Made by a program: the position numbers and the translations under genes
The notes under the pieces: generated by a model
The model's input: only the letters and a program-made list of their open reading frames with translations
The model's database searches: none
What the model was told of the DNA's origin: nothing
Shown: piece after piece, positions 42,202 through 49,535 of the stretch
Position numbering within the stretch: the first letter of the stretch is position 1
How the letters are laid out: every line of letters begins with the position of its first letter
Virus record (IMG/VR): IMGVR_UViG_3300031772_002569
Coordinates: 1-64,000 of that record
DNA: 64,000 nt
Strand: one strand, 5' to 3'
From: a virus

Positions 42202-44568
42202 TTATACAGTTCTTGGCGAATTGGTTCCATATCCATTTGTGAATCTTGTTGTTCTATCTGTTTGAGATGAAAGTAATTGAGAATCTATATATACATTTGC
42301 CATTATTCCTCCTGATGCTAAATCTTTTCTCATTGCACAAATTTCATCTTTGATTGCTTGTAAGGCTGAATTGGTTCCGGATTCTTTTTCTTGTTTGCCG
42401 GTCAATTTAGTTCCTGCAGTTTCAAATCCCACCGACAAATCATTTAGTTTGTCGAATTCCATTTTAGGTATAGAATTTATCGCTACTGCCAAATCCTTTA
42501 ATGCTGATGTAAGGCTTAATACTTGTGATACCGTTTTTATTAAACTAAGAGTCTGTAGGTCTTTAAATCCCTGAACTATTACTTGGAATCCACTTGCAAA
42601 ATTTTGTATAGCTTTGGACGCTATCCACATGGCAGCCGAAAATGGTATCAACGAGGCACCTAATAAAGCTATTGCTAGGGAGCCGGCAGCTATAAGTGGT
42701 AAAATAGGCCCCAATATTGCTGCGCCTATTGCTAACGCTGTTATACCAGCGGCAGCGATAAAGAACGTTTTCCAATTAACTCCATCCATCAATTTCATAG
42801 CAAATGCTAGTGGTATCAAAGAAGCACTCAATGCTAGGATGTTTATTACACCCCTTAATATAGATGGTGATGCCATTGCTCTTATTCCTGATGCTGTTCC
42901 TTTAAAGAATGCCCCTACACCTTTTCCTAACCCGGCTCCTATTCCACTAAAAAATTTCGACAAACCAAAGAATACAGCAGCTAATGCACCAGCACCAACT
43001 ACTGCCGCTGCCAATCCTGCACCCCATCCGTAAGTGTGTTTATTGATGAATGATAGGGTATTTGCGATTGCACCTAAAACGTTATCTATTATAGGCAAAA
43101 ATGACTCCGCAATTCTTTGGGTAAGGGCTTTCCAGGACTGTTGAATGGATTCTATTCGTGCGCTGTTATTCTTTATTGACAATATTTGTCTTTCACTTTG
43201 AGCTTCGTCTTTGACTCTTTGTGCGGTTGCTTTAGTTAGACTGTTATACGATTTTAATTGATTTCGAATACCCGCATCCGTAGAACGGTTCAATCTATCC
43301 ATTTCTCTGTCTGCTTGCAACATTTTACCCAATTCGTCTGCTGATTTTCCTAATGCTGTAGCTATGGCTTTTTGTGTAATAGGATCACGTTCTTCAAAAC
43401 TTGATTCCTTTGCTATTTTTAAAATTTCTTCATTCAATCCTTTTAAGTCTCTAGCAAATGATAAATCTCTTGCTTTTTGTAAATTCATGGATTTACCCAT
43501 TAATACGCTTGCTTCCATTTCATCTCTAACCGAAGAAGTGAAATCAATTAGTTTTTCTGCGGAACTGGCAGCGGATGTTAATGAAGTTCCCAATCTTTTT
43601 GCTTCCACGGCAGCCTTTGTTATGGCTATGGGAGAACGAGACATAAAAGTGTAATGAGATTTTGTTGCATTAGCGACATCCTTCATTACTTCGTCTAAGT
43701 TGGTATCGGCGGCCTGAGATAATTTAGCAGCAAACAAAGCAACGTCGAGTTGTGACTCAGCTGTTGTTCCAGCAACGGATGCCATGGTTCTTAAAAATTC
43801 TGCTGACGTAGAGGCTGATATACCGAGTTGTTGAGACATTAAGGCCATGTCTATTTTCATTCTCTTGGTAGAAGATAGTGCTGTTCCAAAAGACTCGGCT
43901 ATGGCTTTTACTGATTCATATACATGTTTGGCAGTCACTCCTACGGCCCCATACTCAAATTGAATACTTCTTGCATCGTCATCTATGCTCTTAGTAAACT
44001 CTCTGGTTATTCCCAAAGATTTTCTGAAATCTGCGGCAGCCTTATCAATTTCATTAAACGTATCAAGTATAAATTTAAATAATTTTACAGCTAAAACTAT
44101 TCCGATTAACATTGGTCCACCTGAAGACCATAGTTCCGAGAGTTCTGATGTTATCTTCTTTACTCCGTTTATTCCCAATGATTCACTTACCAATTCTCCA
44201 CTTCTTTGTTTATGGAGTTTTGCATATTCTTCTTGCATCCCCCTAATATGATCCTCTTGATTCATTAATTGATTAGTGAGTTCTTGTGATTTAGCAATAT
44301 CAGTTGTTCCTAGATCTGAAATATCTTTACGAAGACTGCTTATTTTAACTAACCTAGCATGCATGTTTGCTTCCAATGCATTAATTTTTGATTGGGTGCT
44401 TAGTTGTGAACTCTGAACAGATTCTATTATTCTGTGATGTGCGCCGATGTCTTTTAAGAAACTCATGTGAAGTTCATACTCCGCGGCGGAGCTTTTTAAA
44501 CTTTCGAGTACATCGCGGCTAGCGTCTGCGTAGTCTTTTAACGTATCTTTATCTATTCGGTCAGGCAT
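42202..44568 (-). CDS. Tail tape measure protein
   Basis: The 788-residue protein sets tail length and threads the tube. Coiled-coil N-terminus (SRDVLESLKSSAAEYELHM onward), a membrane-like stretch PMLIGIVLAVKLFKFIL near 160, a conserved middle with long helices, then hydrophobic, Gly/Ala-rich segments (LAAAVVGAGALAAVFFGLS; FIAAAGITALAIGAAILGP; LIAAGSLAIALLGASLIPF). This build and its place after the chaperone genes are typical. By the rule of about 1.5 angstroms per residue the tail would be near 118 nm. Confidence 0.8.
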   Translation of the reverse strand: MPDRIDKDTLKDYADASRDVLESLKSSAAEYELHMSFLKDIGAHHRIIESVQSSQLSTQSKINALEANMHARLVKISSLRKDISDLGTTDIAKSQELTNQLMNQEDHIRGMQEEYAKLHKQRSGELVSESLGINGVKKITSELSELWSSGGPMLIGIVLAVKLFKFILDTFNEIDKAAADFRKSLGITREFTKSIDDDARSIQFEYGAVGVTAKHVYESVKAIAESFGTALSSTKRMKIDMALMSQQLGISASTSAEFLRTMASVAGTTAESQLDVALFAAKLSQAADTNLDEVMKDVANATKSHYTFMSRSPIAITKAAVEAKRLGTSLTSAASSAEKLIDFTSSVRDEMEASVLMGKSMNLQKARDLSFARDLKGLNEEILKIAKESSFEERDPITQKAIATALGKSADELGKMLQADREMDRLNRSTDAGIRNQLKSYNSLTKATAQRVKDEAQSERQILSIKNNSARIESIQQSWKALTQRIAESFLPIIDNVLGAIANTLSFINKHTYGWGAGLAAAVVGAGALAAVFFGLSKFFSGIGAGLGKGVGAFFKGTASGIRAMASPSILRGVINILALSASLIPLAFAMKLMDGVNWKTFFIAAAGITALAIGAAILGPILPLIAAGSLAIALLGASLIPFSAAMWIASKAIQNFASGFQVIVQGFKDLQTLSLIKTVSQVLSLTSALKDLAVAINSIPKMEFDKLNDLSVGFETAGTKLTGKQEKESGTNSALQAIKDEICAMRKDLASGGIMANVYIDSQLLSSQTDRTTRFTNGYGTNSPRTV

Positions 44569-44585
44569 AAATCACTTTGTATGAT

Positions 44586-44593
44586 TATAAATA
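44586..44593 (-). promoter_or_regulatory. TATTTATA element before tape measure gene
   Basis: Sense-direction TATTTATA, 17 bases before ATG 44568. Candidate late-promoter element. Confidence 0.35.
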
Positions 44594-44610
44594 TTGTCCA
44601 ACTTGCTTAT

Positions 44611-44919
44611 TTAAAGAGTTTTCTGTATAACTTTTTTGTTTCCTGTTTGATTCTTTGAATCTTCCGATTGGGATTTCTCCTTCTTCATCTGTTCTATTAG
44701 CCATTTTGTATAAAAATACCTCAAGGATATAGGCATAGTATATACTTCATCGTGGGTAAATGCACCGTTGGAGTGATATGCTAAGGATACTATATCAGAA
44801 TGAATTCTGAGTTTATCTTCAGGTAGTAGCGTCAGGCCATAGAAAGGATGCTCCCATTGGGATGTCCATCCTCCTTTCAGTTTCACATTTTTCACAATGG
44901 AAATCAAAAGATAAGTCAA
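44611..44919 (-). CDS. Tail assembly chaperone, downstream frame
   Basis: Open frame ending just before the tape measure gene and overlapping the gp26-like gene by 101 bases in the +1 frame. It has no ATG or ribosome site near its beginning (the only early start is TTG at 44919). The part beyond the overlap (PEDKLRIHSDIVSLAYHS then GAFTHDEVYTMPISLRYFYTKWLIEQM) resembles small helical proteins in the same place in other phages, with the M-P-x-x-x-R-x-F/Y-Y segment of tail chaperone T-parts. Probably read by +1 frameshift as a fusion of about 344 residues. Confidence 0.6.
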   Translation of the reverse strand: MTYLLISIVKNVKLKGGWTSQWEHPFYGLTLLPEDKLRIHSDIVSLAYHSNGAFTHDEVYTMPISLRYFYTKWLIEQMKKEKSQSEDSKNQTGNKKVIQKTL

Positions 44920-45646
44920 TGTTTGGAATGACTTCTTTCATGTGTTGTCTTAAGGCTAGACTGTCTTTTGCTAATAGTCCCGTGTCAATAAATTTTCGAA
45001 TTACACCTTGGTCGGAATTACCATCAACGGAAGTAATTATATATTTTAATCTAGTTGTTAACTCGCTGGAGGATTCTTTTGATACCTTTTTTAAATTTTT
45101 CAATTCTTGTTCAATCGAATTATCGTCTGTTTGATTGAGTAATTTAAATGTTATTTCTTTTCCACAACTAGGAAGTTTGAAACTTATTCTATTTTGTCCC
45201 CTTGTCATTCCTGACCAATTTACTTCCTTGTTTTTTATACTGTTAAGATCTATCACAAGTTTATTTTGTGTGGAACATCTCGAACATTCTACAGATATTG
45301 GATATCCATCTCCATAGGCCAACCTTCTCACTGCTATTAATATAGCATTTTTATCCTGAGTAAAGATGTCTTCGACTCTTACTGACTTATCAACTATTAG
45401 GGATTCGATAAGTTTATCAACTACAGTTCCTTTTTTAATAAGGTCTTGGTTGGCTAGGATGTCTTCTTCCCTAGCGGTCATTTGTTTTAACTCTATAACA
45501 CCCGAAGCAAGTGGATTTCCTTCAACATAAAAAAATCCTTCGGTTGGTAAAGGAATATTTTCTGTTGGATATTTACTTTCTTCTTTTATTTGGGTCGATA
45601 CAGGAATTCCACCTGGCCTACGTAACGGAATTATTTCATCGGTCAT
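44819..45646 (-). CDS. 26: T4 gp26-like tail / baseplate assembly protein
   Basis: The 275-residue protein has PTENIPLPTEGFFYVEGNPLA, LKQMTAREEDILANQDLIKKG, DKLIESLIVDKSVRVEDIF, AILIAVRRLAYGDGYPISVECSRC and later CEKCETERRMDIPMG. This is the order of the T4_baseplate family (gp26 type): L-P-x-x-G-x-F/Y, T-A-x-E-E/D-I-L, L-x-x-G, D-R-Y-G, plus two C-x-x-C pairs that may bind zinc. It precedes the tape measure gene, the place of tail chaperone G in other phages. Confidence 0.75.
   Translation of the reverse strand: MTDEIIPLRRPGGIPVSTQIKEESKYPTENIPLPTEGFFYVEGNPLASGVIELKQMTAREEDILANQDLIKKGTVVDKLIESLIVDKSVRVEDIFTQDKNAILIAVRRLAYGDGYPISVECSRCSTQNKLVIDLNSIKNKEVNWSGMTRGQNRISFKLPSCGKEITFKLLNQTDDNSIEQELKNLKKVSKESSSELTTRLKYIITSVDGNSDQGVIRKFIDTGLLAKDSLALRQHMKEVIPNIDLSFDFHCEKCETERRMDIPMGASFLWPDATT
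44842..44845 (-). other. Candidate +1 frameshift site
   Basis: On the coding strand the gp26-like frame reads UCC UUU CUA UGG. A +1 slip of Phe-tRNA from UUU to UUC followed by the possibly rare CUA would enter the downstream chaperone frame. An AGGAGG lies about 24 bases upstream (44870-44875). Joining gives 268 + 76 residues. Confidence 0.4.
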
Positions 45647-45702
45647 AAAATATTAATCTCTTCTTTGACTAATATATAGGAGGGGATGTATTTTTTTGAT
45701 TA

Positions 45703-46647
45703 TTATATTTGACCCGCGATCTTCTTGTTTAGGTCTTGACGTTGTTTTTCTAAATCAGGAATTTTATCTTTTCTCAAATTATCAACGTTTTTCTTCTGAA
45801 AAGTGAGTTCTTTTTTCTTGGAGTCCAAGTCTCTATCTACTTGTTTTTTTGATTTTTCTGCATCTATCTTTGCTTTCATTAAATCTTGCTCTGTATTTTG
45901 GCTGCTAAGATCAGTTGGAGTGACATCCCCTGCTGGCGTAGAAGAAACTGGAGGGGTGCCCATTAATTCTAATATACATTCTTTGATTAATGATTCAATA
46001 TATTCTTTTGTAATAGACGGTTCTTTTGTTGGGAATTCTACATCTCTAGCAGAAAATTTATCAACAAGAAGTTTGAATAAACTAGCATCAAACCAACCAA
46101 ATGCCCATTGAAAGAATTTTCTTTTATTGTCTTCGGATTGTGTGTTGGATCCTAATGCGTTTCTTACATCGGTTCCATTGATGTTTTTTCCATCTATTTT
46201 TACATCGTTAACAATGATGACGTATCCTCTTTTATCAGCCGTCTCCATGTTGTTTCTATTTGATTCATAAGGTTGATAATAGGCCAATGCACCCTTACGT
46301 GTGACCCATATTTCTTTTCCTTGTTTATCTAATTGTGTTCCACCTATCAATCTTTGTTTGTCTTTTTCTCCTAAAGCAAAAATTGCAGCCGCACCTGGAA
46401 ATTTACTAATTACTTCTACGGGAGTGTATCCGTTTTTTACCTGAACAACGTGACTGGAAGGGATTCCGTGTTTTACTAAAATCATTTCTTTTTCTGCAAA
46501 AGATAATGGAGAGTCGGGGAGTTCTACTTTATTTGATGTTACAACAAATGTATCAATTCCAACTAACTGTTTTAGTTGTTTATAAACCTCTAAATGTCCT
46601 CGGTGGGGAGGTTGAAATCTTCCTGTATAGATGCCTATGGTTTTCAT
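45703..46647 (-). CDS. Nucleotidyltransferase, NMN adenylyltransferase/cytidylyltransferase type
   Basis: The 314-residue protein starts TIGIYTGRFQPPHRGHLEVY with the H-x-G-H of the family, has LPDSPLSFAEKEMIL and NINGTDVRNALG near 155-165, the I-S-x-T-x-x-R equivalent. The first 200 residues are a complete HIGH-type domain, as in NadM and phage cytidylyltransferases. Then come a targeting-like helix (ITKEYIESLIKECILELMG, 212-230), a Pro/Ser linker and a coiled coil. Possible NAD synthesis, or activation of a small phosphoester; substrate not decidable. Confidence 0.7.
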   Translation of the reverse strand: MKTIGIYTGRFQPPHRGHLEVYKQLKQLVGIDTFVVTSNKVELPDSPLSFAEKEMILVKHGIPSSHVVQVKNGYTPVEVISKFPGAAAIFALGEKDKQRLIGGTQLDKQGKEIWVTRKGALAYYQPYESNRNNMETADKRGYVIIVNDVKIDGKNINGTDVRNALGSNTQSEDNKRKFFQWAFGWFDASLFKLLVDKFSARDVEFPTKEPSITKEYIESLIKECILELMGTPPVSSTPAGDVTPTDLSSQNTEQDLMKAKIDAEKSKKQVDRDLDSKKKELTFQKKNVDNLRKDKIPDLEKQRQDLNKKIAGQI

Positions 46648-47321
46648 TATGCTACATAGTTAGTTACTTCATAACTTCCTGTGGGCATTCTGTAGATACT
46701 TACATGAAGGTATTTTCTTGTTGGTTTGCCCTTATATTGTAAGAGTTTATAGTGTGCATCTTTGTGTTGTTCGTAATTAATTCCCCCATACATATAAGGT
46801 CCACGAACACCGTGTCTGTCATTATCTGTAGGTTCGTTTTCTTTTGGGTCAACCATGATTCTATTTTTGTCAACGAAATCTTCAACCGAACTCAGAGCGT
46901 CACTTAGAGTTCTTTGGAATTTAAATAAGTTTGTGGTTTCATCTATACCAGCGTTCTTATTTGTATATTTTAAAAATTTTCCTCCAGCTATATCATTCCA
47001 CACATTTCCTATTGGGTATGTAGAATTTTCGCCAACTAAATAAGTCTCATAATCGTTCAATGAAAATTGATCTTGAATGGCCAAAATTATTTGTCCAAAA
47101 TTTGGGTCATTCGATTTTCTTAATTCTAATTCCAATGTCTTATACGCTTGGTTCATGTTGGAAGTCCAATGATTTGTTTCATTGACAGGATCTTTGGCCG
47201 GCTGCGGTTCAATCATTGCGTGACTGTATCCAAGATTTTCTCTGATTATGGATTTAATTATCTCCTTTAATTCAACCCTTGATAATCTTGATGGTAGCGA
47301 TTTCATTTCTTTGTTCTTCAT
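46647..47321 (-). CDS. Hypothetical protein with N-terminal targeting-like peptide
   Basis: The 224-residue protein has LSRVELKEIIKSIIRENLG at residues 13-31, matching the amphipathic helix pattern seen in several other proteins here. The rest is a helical domain (TYPIGNVWNDIAGG and LSDALSSVEDFVDKNRIM) and a beta end (TRKYLHVSIYRMPTGSYEVT). No family recognised. A TATTTATA lies 7 bases upstream of its ATG, and it overlaps the next gene as TAATG. Confidence 0.6.
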   Translation of the reverse strand: MKNKEMKSLPSRLSRVELKEIIKSIIRENLGYSHAMIEPQPAKDPVNETNHWTSNMNQAYKTLELELRKSNDPNFGQIILAIQDQFSLNDYETYLVGENSTYPIGNVWNDIAGGKFLKYTNKNAGIDETTNLFKFQRTLSDALSSVEDFVDKNRIMVDPKENEPTDNDRHGVRGPYMYGGINYEQHKDAHYKLLQYKGKPTRKYLHVSIYRMPTGSYEVTNYVA

Positions 47322-47328
47322 GTTACCA

Positions 47329-47336
47329 TATAAATA
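47329..47336 (-). promoter_or_regulatory. TATTTATA element 7 bases before ATG
   Basis: Sense-direction TATTTATA, ending 7 bases before ATG 47321; only a weak GGTAA between. Confidence 0.35.
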
Positions 47337-47363
47337 TACATCATTAAAATGAAAAACAAAAAA

Positions 47364-47381
47364 CCCGGCGTTTCGGCCGGG
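47364..47381 (-). terminator. Rho-independent terminator after tail tube gene
   Basis: CCCGGC, six-base loop, GCCGGG, followed on the minus strand by TTTTTTGTTTTT. It lies 36 bases after the stop of the tail tube gene. A typical strong terminator that could uncouple tube expression from downstream genes. Confidence 0.85.
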
Positions 47382-47416
47382 CTTTCATTGTTGTTAACTG
47401 TGTAATGATATAAATA

Positions 47417-47908
47417 CTAAAACTGAAGTATGGCGTAATCGTAACTGATTGTAGCCACCACCATAAGTGCGTCACCTGTGTTTGACCAATCTAAGGTTCC
47501 GAAATCTGTATTGGTAACGAAGGCGCCTTTGTAGGTCCACTCTTCTACTTTGTCACCAACCGGTCCTAATACATTGATTGTGATGTCTTTCTTATAAAAA
47601 TCTTGATATCCATCACGGCCCGTGACAGATTCATGGCCCAAACGAATCCATTCCATTACTGCTTGTGCGGCTGAAGGAACGATTGGGTCGTAAAGTTCTA
47701 ACGTTACTTCCTGCCAAATCGTCTTACCTTTATAGTAACGTTGAAGGTTGATGTGGTCTAAGGCTTTTCTTTCGCTTACGGGTTTTGGGCGGTCAACCTT
47801 TTTGATTACAAACGAAGCAATTCCATCAACATACATGATGAAACGATGTTGTGTTTTTGGTTCAAACGCTGTCCAAAATATCTCATTAGAATTTAGCAAG
47901 TCAGCCAT
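47417..47908 (-). CDS. 19: Tail tube protein (T4 gp19-like)
   Basis: The 163-residue protein forms the inner tail tube. It reads FEPKTQHRFIMYVDGIASFVIKKVDRPK, WQEVTLELYDPIVPSAAQAVMEWI, KKDITINVLGPVGDKVEEWTYKGAFV, NTDFGTLDWSNTGDALMVVATISYDYAILQF. The order and size match gp19 (163 in T4). It is followed by a strong terminator, and a TATTTATA lies 41 bases before the start, with AAAGAAAG as ribosome site. The sheath gene, adjacent in T4, is here about 8 kb away. Confidence 0.92.
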   Translation of the reverse strand: MADLLNSNEIFWTAFEPKTQHRFIMYVDGIASFVIKKVDRPKPVSERKALDHINLQRYYKGKTIWQEVTLELYDPIVPSAAQAVMEWIRLGHESVTGRDGYQDFYKKDITINVLGPVGDKVEEWTYKGAFVTNTDFGTLDWSNTGDALMVVATISYDYAILQF

Positions 47909-47949
47909 AAAATTAGTCTTTCTTTAATGTTGTGTTGTTTATCACACTG

Positions 47950-47957
47950 TATAAATA
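47950..47957 (-). promoter_or_regulatory. TATTTATA element before tail tube gene
   Basis: Sense-direction TATTTATA, 41 bases before ATG 47908. Candidate late-promoter element. Confidence 0.35.
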
Positions 47958-48035
47958 TTTGTTGACATAATAAATTGATTCTTTTTGAATACAATTCATA
48001 ATTATCATCGACGTTCGAACCAATAGTTTAATGAC

Positions 48036-49535
48036 ATGAAAAAAGACCCTATTATAAAAACTTGTAACTTCTGTGAAAAAGAATACGAGATACCTCATAG
48101 AAAAAGAAGTATGGCTTCCACACGTCGGTTTTGTTCTAAGTCTTGTTCCAATAAAAGCCCTGATGTGATTGAAAAGATAAAACAGAAACAGTTGGAAACA
48201 TATCAGGAAAAATACGGTGTTAGTCATCCCATGAAAACTAAGGAAGTTGTTTCTAAGTTCAAATCATCGATGAAGGAAAAATATGGAGTAGAACATGCTT
48301 TATGTTCTTCTGAGTTTTTAGAAAAATCACATGCCACAAAACTAAAAAAATATGGTGATGTTAATTTTAATAACGTCGAAAAAATGAAACAAACTTGTCT
48401 GAAGCTTTATGGTGTAGATAATATAAGAAAATCCAAGGATGTTGTTGATATGATAAACACGACTGTAATGGATAAACATTTTGATTATCTTATTAAGGTG
48501 TGTAAAGAATGTAATATCGCTCTTCTTTTTAATCGAAAAGAATACGTTGGGTATCATTTTACAAATTCATACAAGTTTAAGTGTGAAGTTTGTGATAATG
48601 AATTTTCTAATTCTGTATATCATCTTTCAAATTTGTATTGTAACAAATGTCATCCGGATAAACGTTTAAAATTGGAGGGATCGTTTTTTGAATTTTTGAA
48701 ATTGATTGTTCCATCTAACATAGAAATTAAAAGAAGAGATAGGGCTATCTTGTATGGAAAGGAATTAGACTTTTTTATTCCATACAAAAAGATATCATTT
48801 GAAATTAATGGTCTTTACTGGCACAGTGAATGTTCAGGTAATATATCAAAAAACTACCATCTCAACAAGACTAAGAATTGTTTGTTTCACGGAATAAAGT
48901 TAATGCATATTTTTGAAAATGAGTGGATAGAAAAATCGGATATAGTAAAATCCATAATAAGATCAACACTGGGTTATCAATCCAATAGGATTTATGCGAG
49001 GGAATGTGTGGTGGGAGAAGTTTCCATAGTTGATAAGAATAAATTTCTCAATAACAATCATCTTCAAGGAGAAGACAAATCAACCATAAAGTTGGGTCTG
49101 TATAAAGATGATGAATTGATGTCAATCATGACCTTTAGAAGAACGTCCAGGTTTGACAAGGATGTAGAATGGGAGTTATCTAGGTTTTGTAATAAGTTAG
49201 AATATTCCATCGTCGGTGGAGCTAGTAAGTTGTTTTCTCACTTTGTTGAAAATCATCATCCAAAATCTATAGTTAGTTATAGCGACCGACGATATTTTAG
49301 CGGAGAAATTTATTCCATTCTTGGGTTTAATTTTATACACAATACTCCACCAAACTATCACTATGTAACAGATGGATATAAAGGGATAAAAAATAGGATG
49401 TCATTTCAAAAACACAAATTAAAAAACATATTACCTATTTTTGATGATGGTCTGTCGGAGTGGGAAAATATGAAAAAGAATGGATTCGATAGAATCTGGG
49501 ATTGTGGACACTCTAAATGGATATTTAAATCTTAG
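48036..49535 (+). CDS. Free-standing homing-type endonuclease with Vsr-like nuclease domain
   Basis: The 499-residue protein on the strand opposite to its neighbours has an N-terminal C-x-x-C region, three or more K-Y-G-V/D repeats (TYQEKYGVSHPMKTKEVV, KEKYGVEHALCSSE, KKYGDVN, LYGVDNI) that probably read DNA, a C-x-x-C zinc site, then a Vsr/EDxHD-like nuclease: GKELDFFIPYKKISFEINGLYWHSE (D244, E256), IKLMHIFENEWIEKSDIV, IYARECVV, NHLQGEDKSTIKLGLY, YSDRRYFSGEIYSILGF. Such genes are mobile by homing. It overlaps the next minus gene by 11 bases. Confidence 0.8.
   Translation: MKKDPIIKTCNFCEKEYEIPHRKRSMASTRRFCSKSCSNKSPDVIEKIKQKQLETYQEKYGVSHPMKTKEVVSKFKSSMKEKYGVEHALCSSEFLEKSHATKLKKYGDVNFNNVEKMKQTCLKLYGVDNIRKSKDVVDMINTTVMDKHFDYLIKVCKECNIALLFNRKEYVGYHFTNSYKFKCEVCDNEFSNSVYHLSNLYCNKCHPDKRLKLEGSFFEFLKLIVPSNIEIKRRDRAILYGKELDFFIPYKKISFEINGLYWHSECSGNISKNYHLNKTKNCLFHGIKLMHIFENEWIEKSDIVKSIIRSTLGYQSNRIYARECVVGEVSIVDKNKFLNNNHLQGEDKSTIKLGLYKDDELMSIMTFRRTSRFDKDVEWELSRFCNKLEYSIVGGASKLFSHFVENHHPKSIVSYSDRRYFSGEIYSILGFNFIHNTPPNYHYVTDGYKGIKNRMSFQKHKLKNILPIFDDGLSEWENMKKNGFDRIWDCGHSKWIFKS

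Noticed and set aside
42614-43033. 139-codon + frame, Ala/Pro-rich
   Set aside because: Antisense of the Gly/Ala-rich membrane-like segments of the tape measure gene.
47950-47957. TATAAATA on the + strand as a T4-type late promoter for the homing endonuclease
   Set aside because: The same bases read TATTTATA toward the tube gene, and most other copies in the window are in that orientation relative to their gene; it also ends about 78 bases before the endonuclease ATG.
48007-48020. GGTTCGAAC, like a tRNA T-loop, on the minus strand
   Set aside because: No T-stem, acceptor or anticodon arms can be formed around it.
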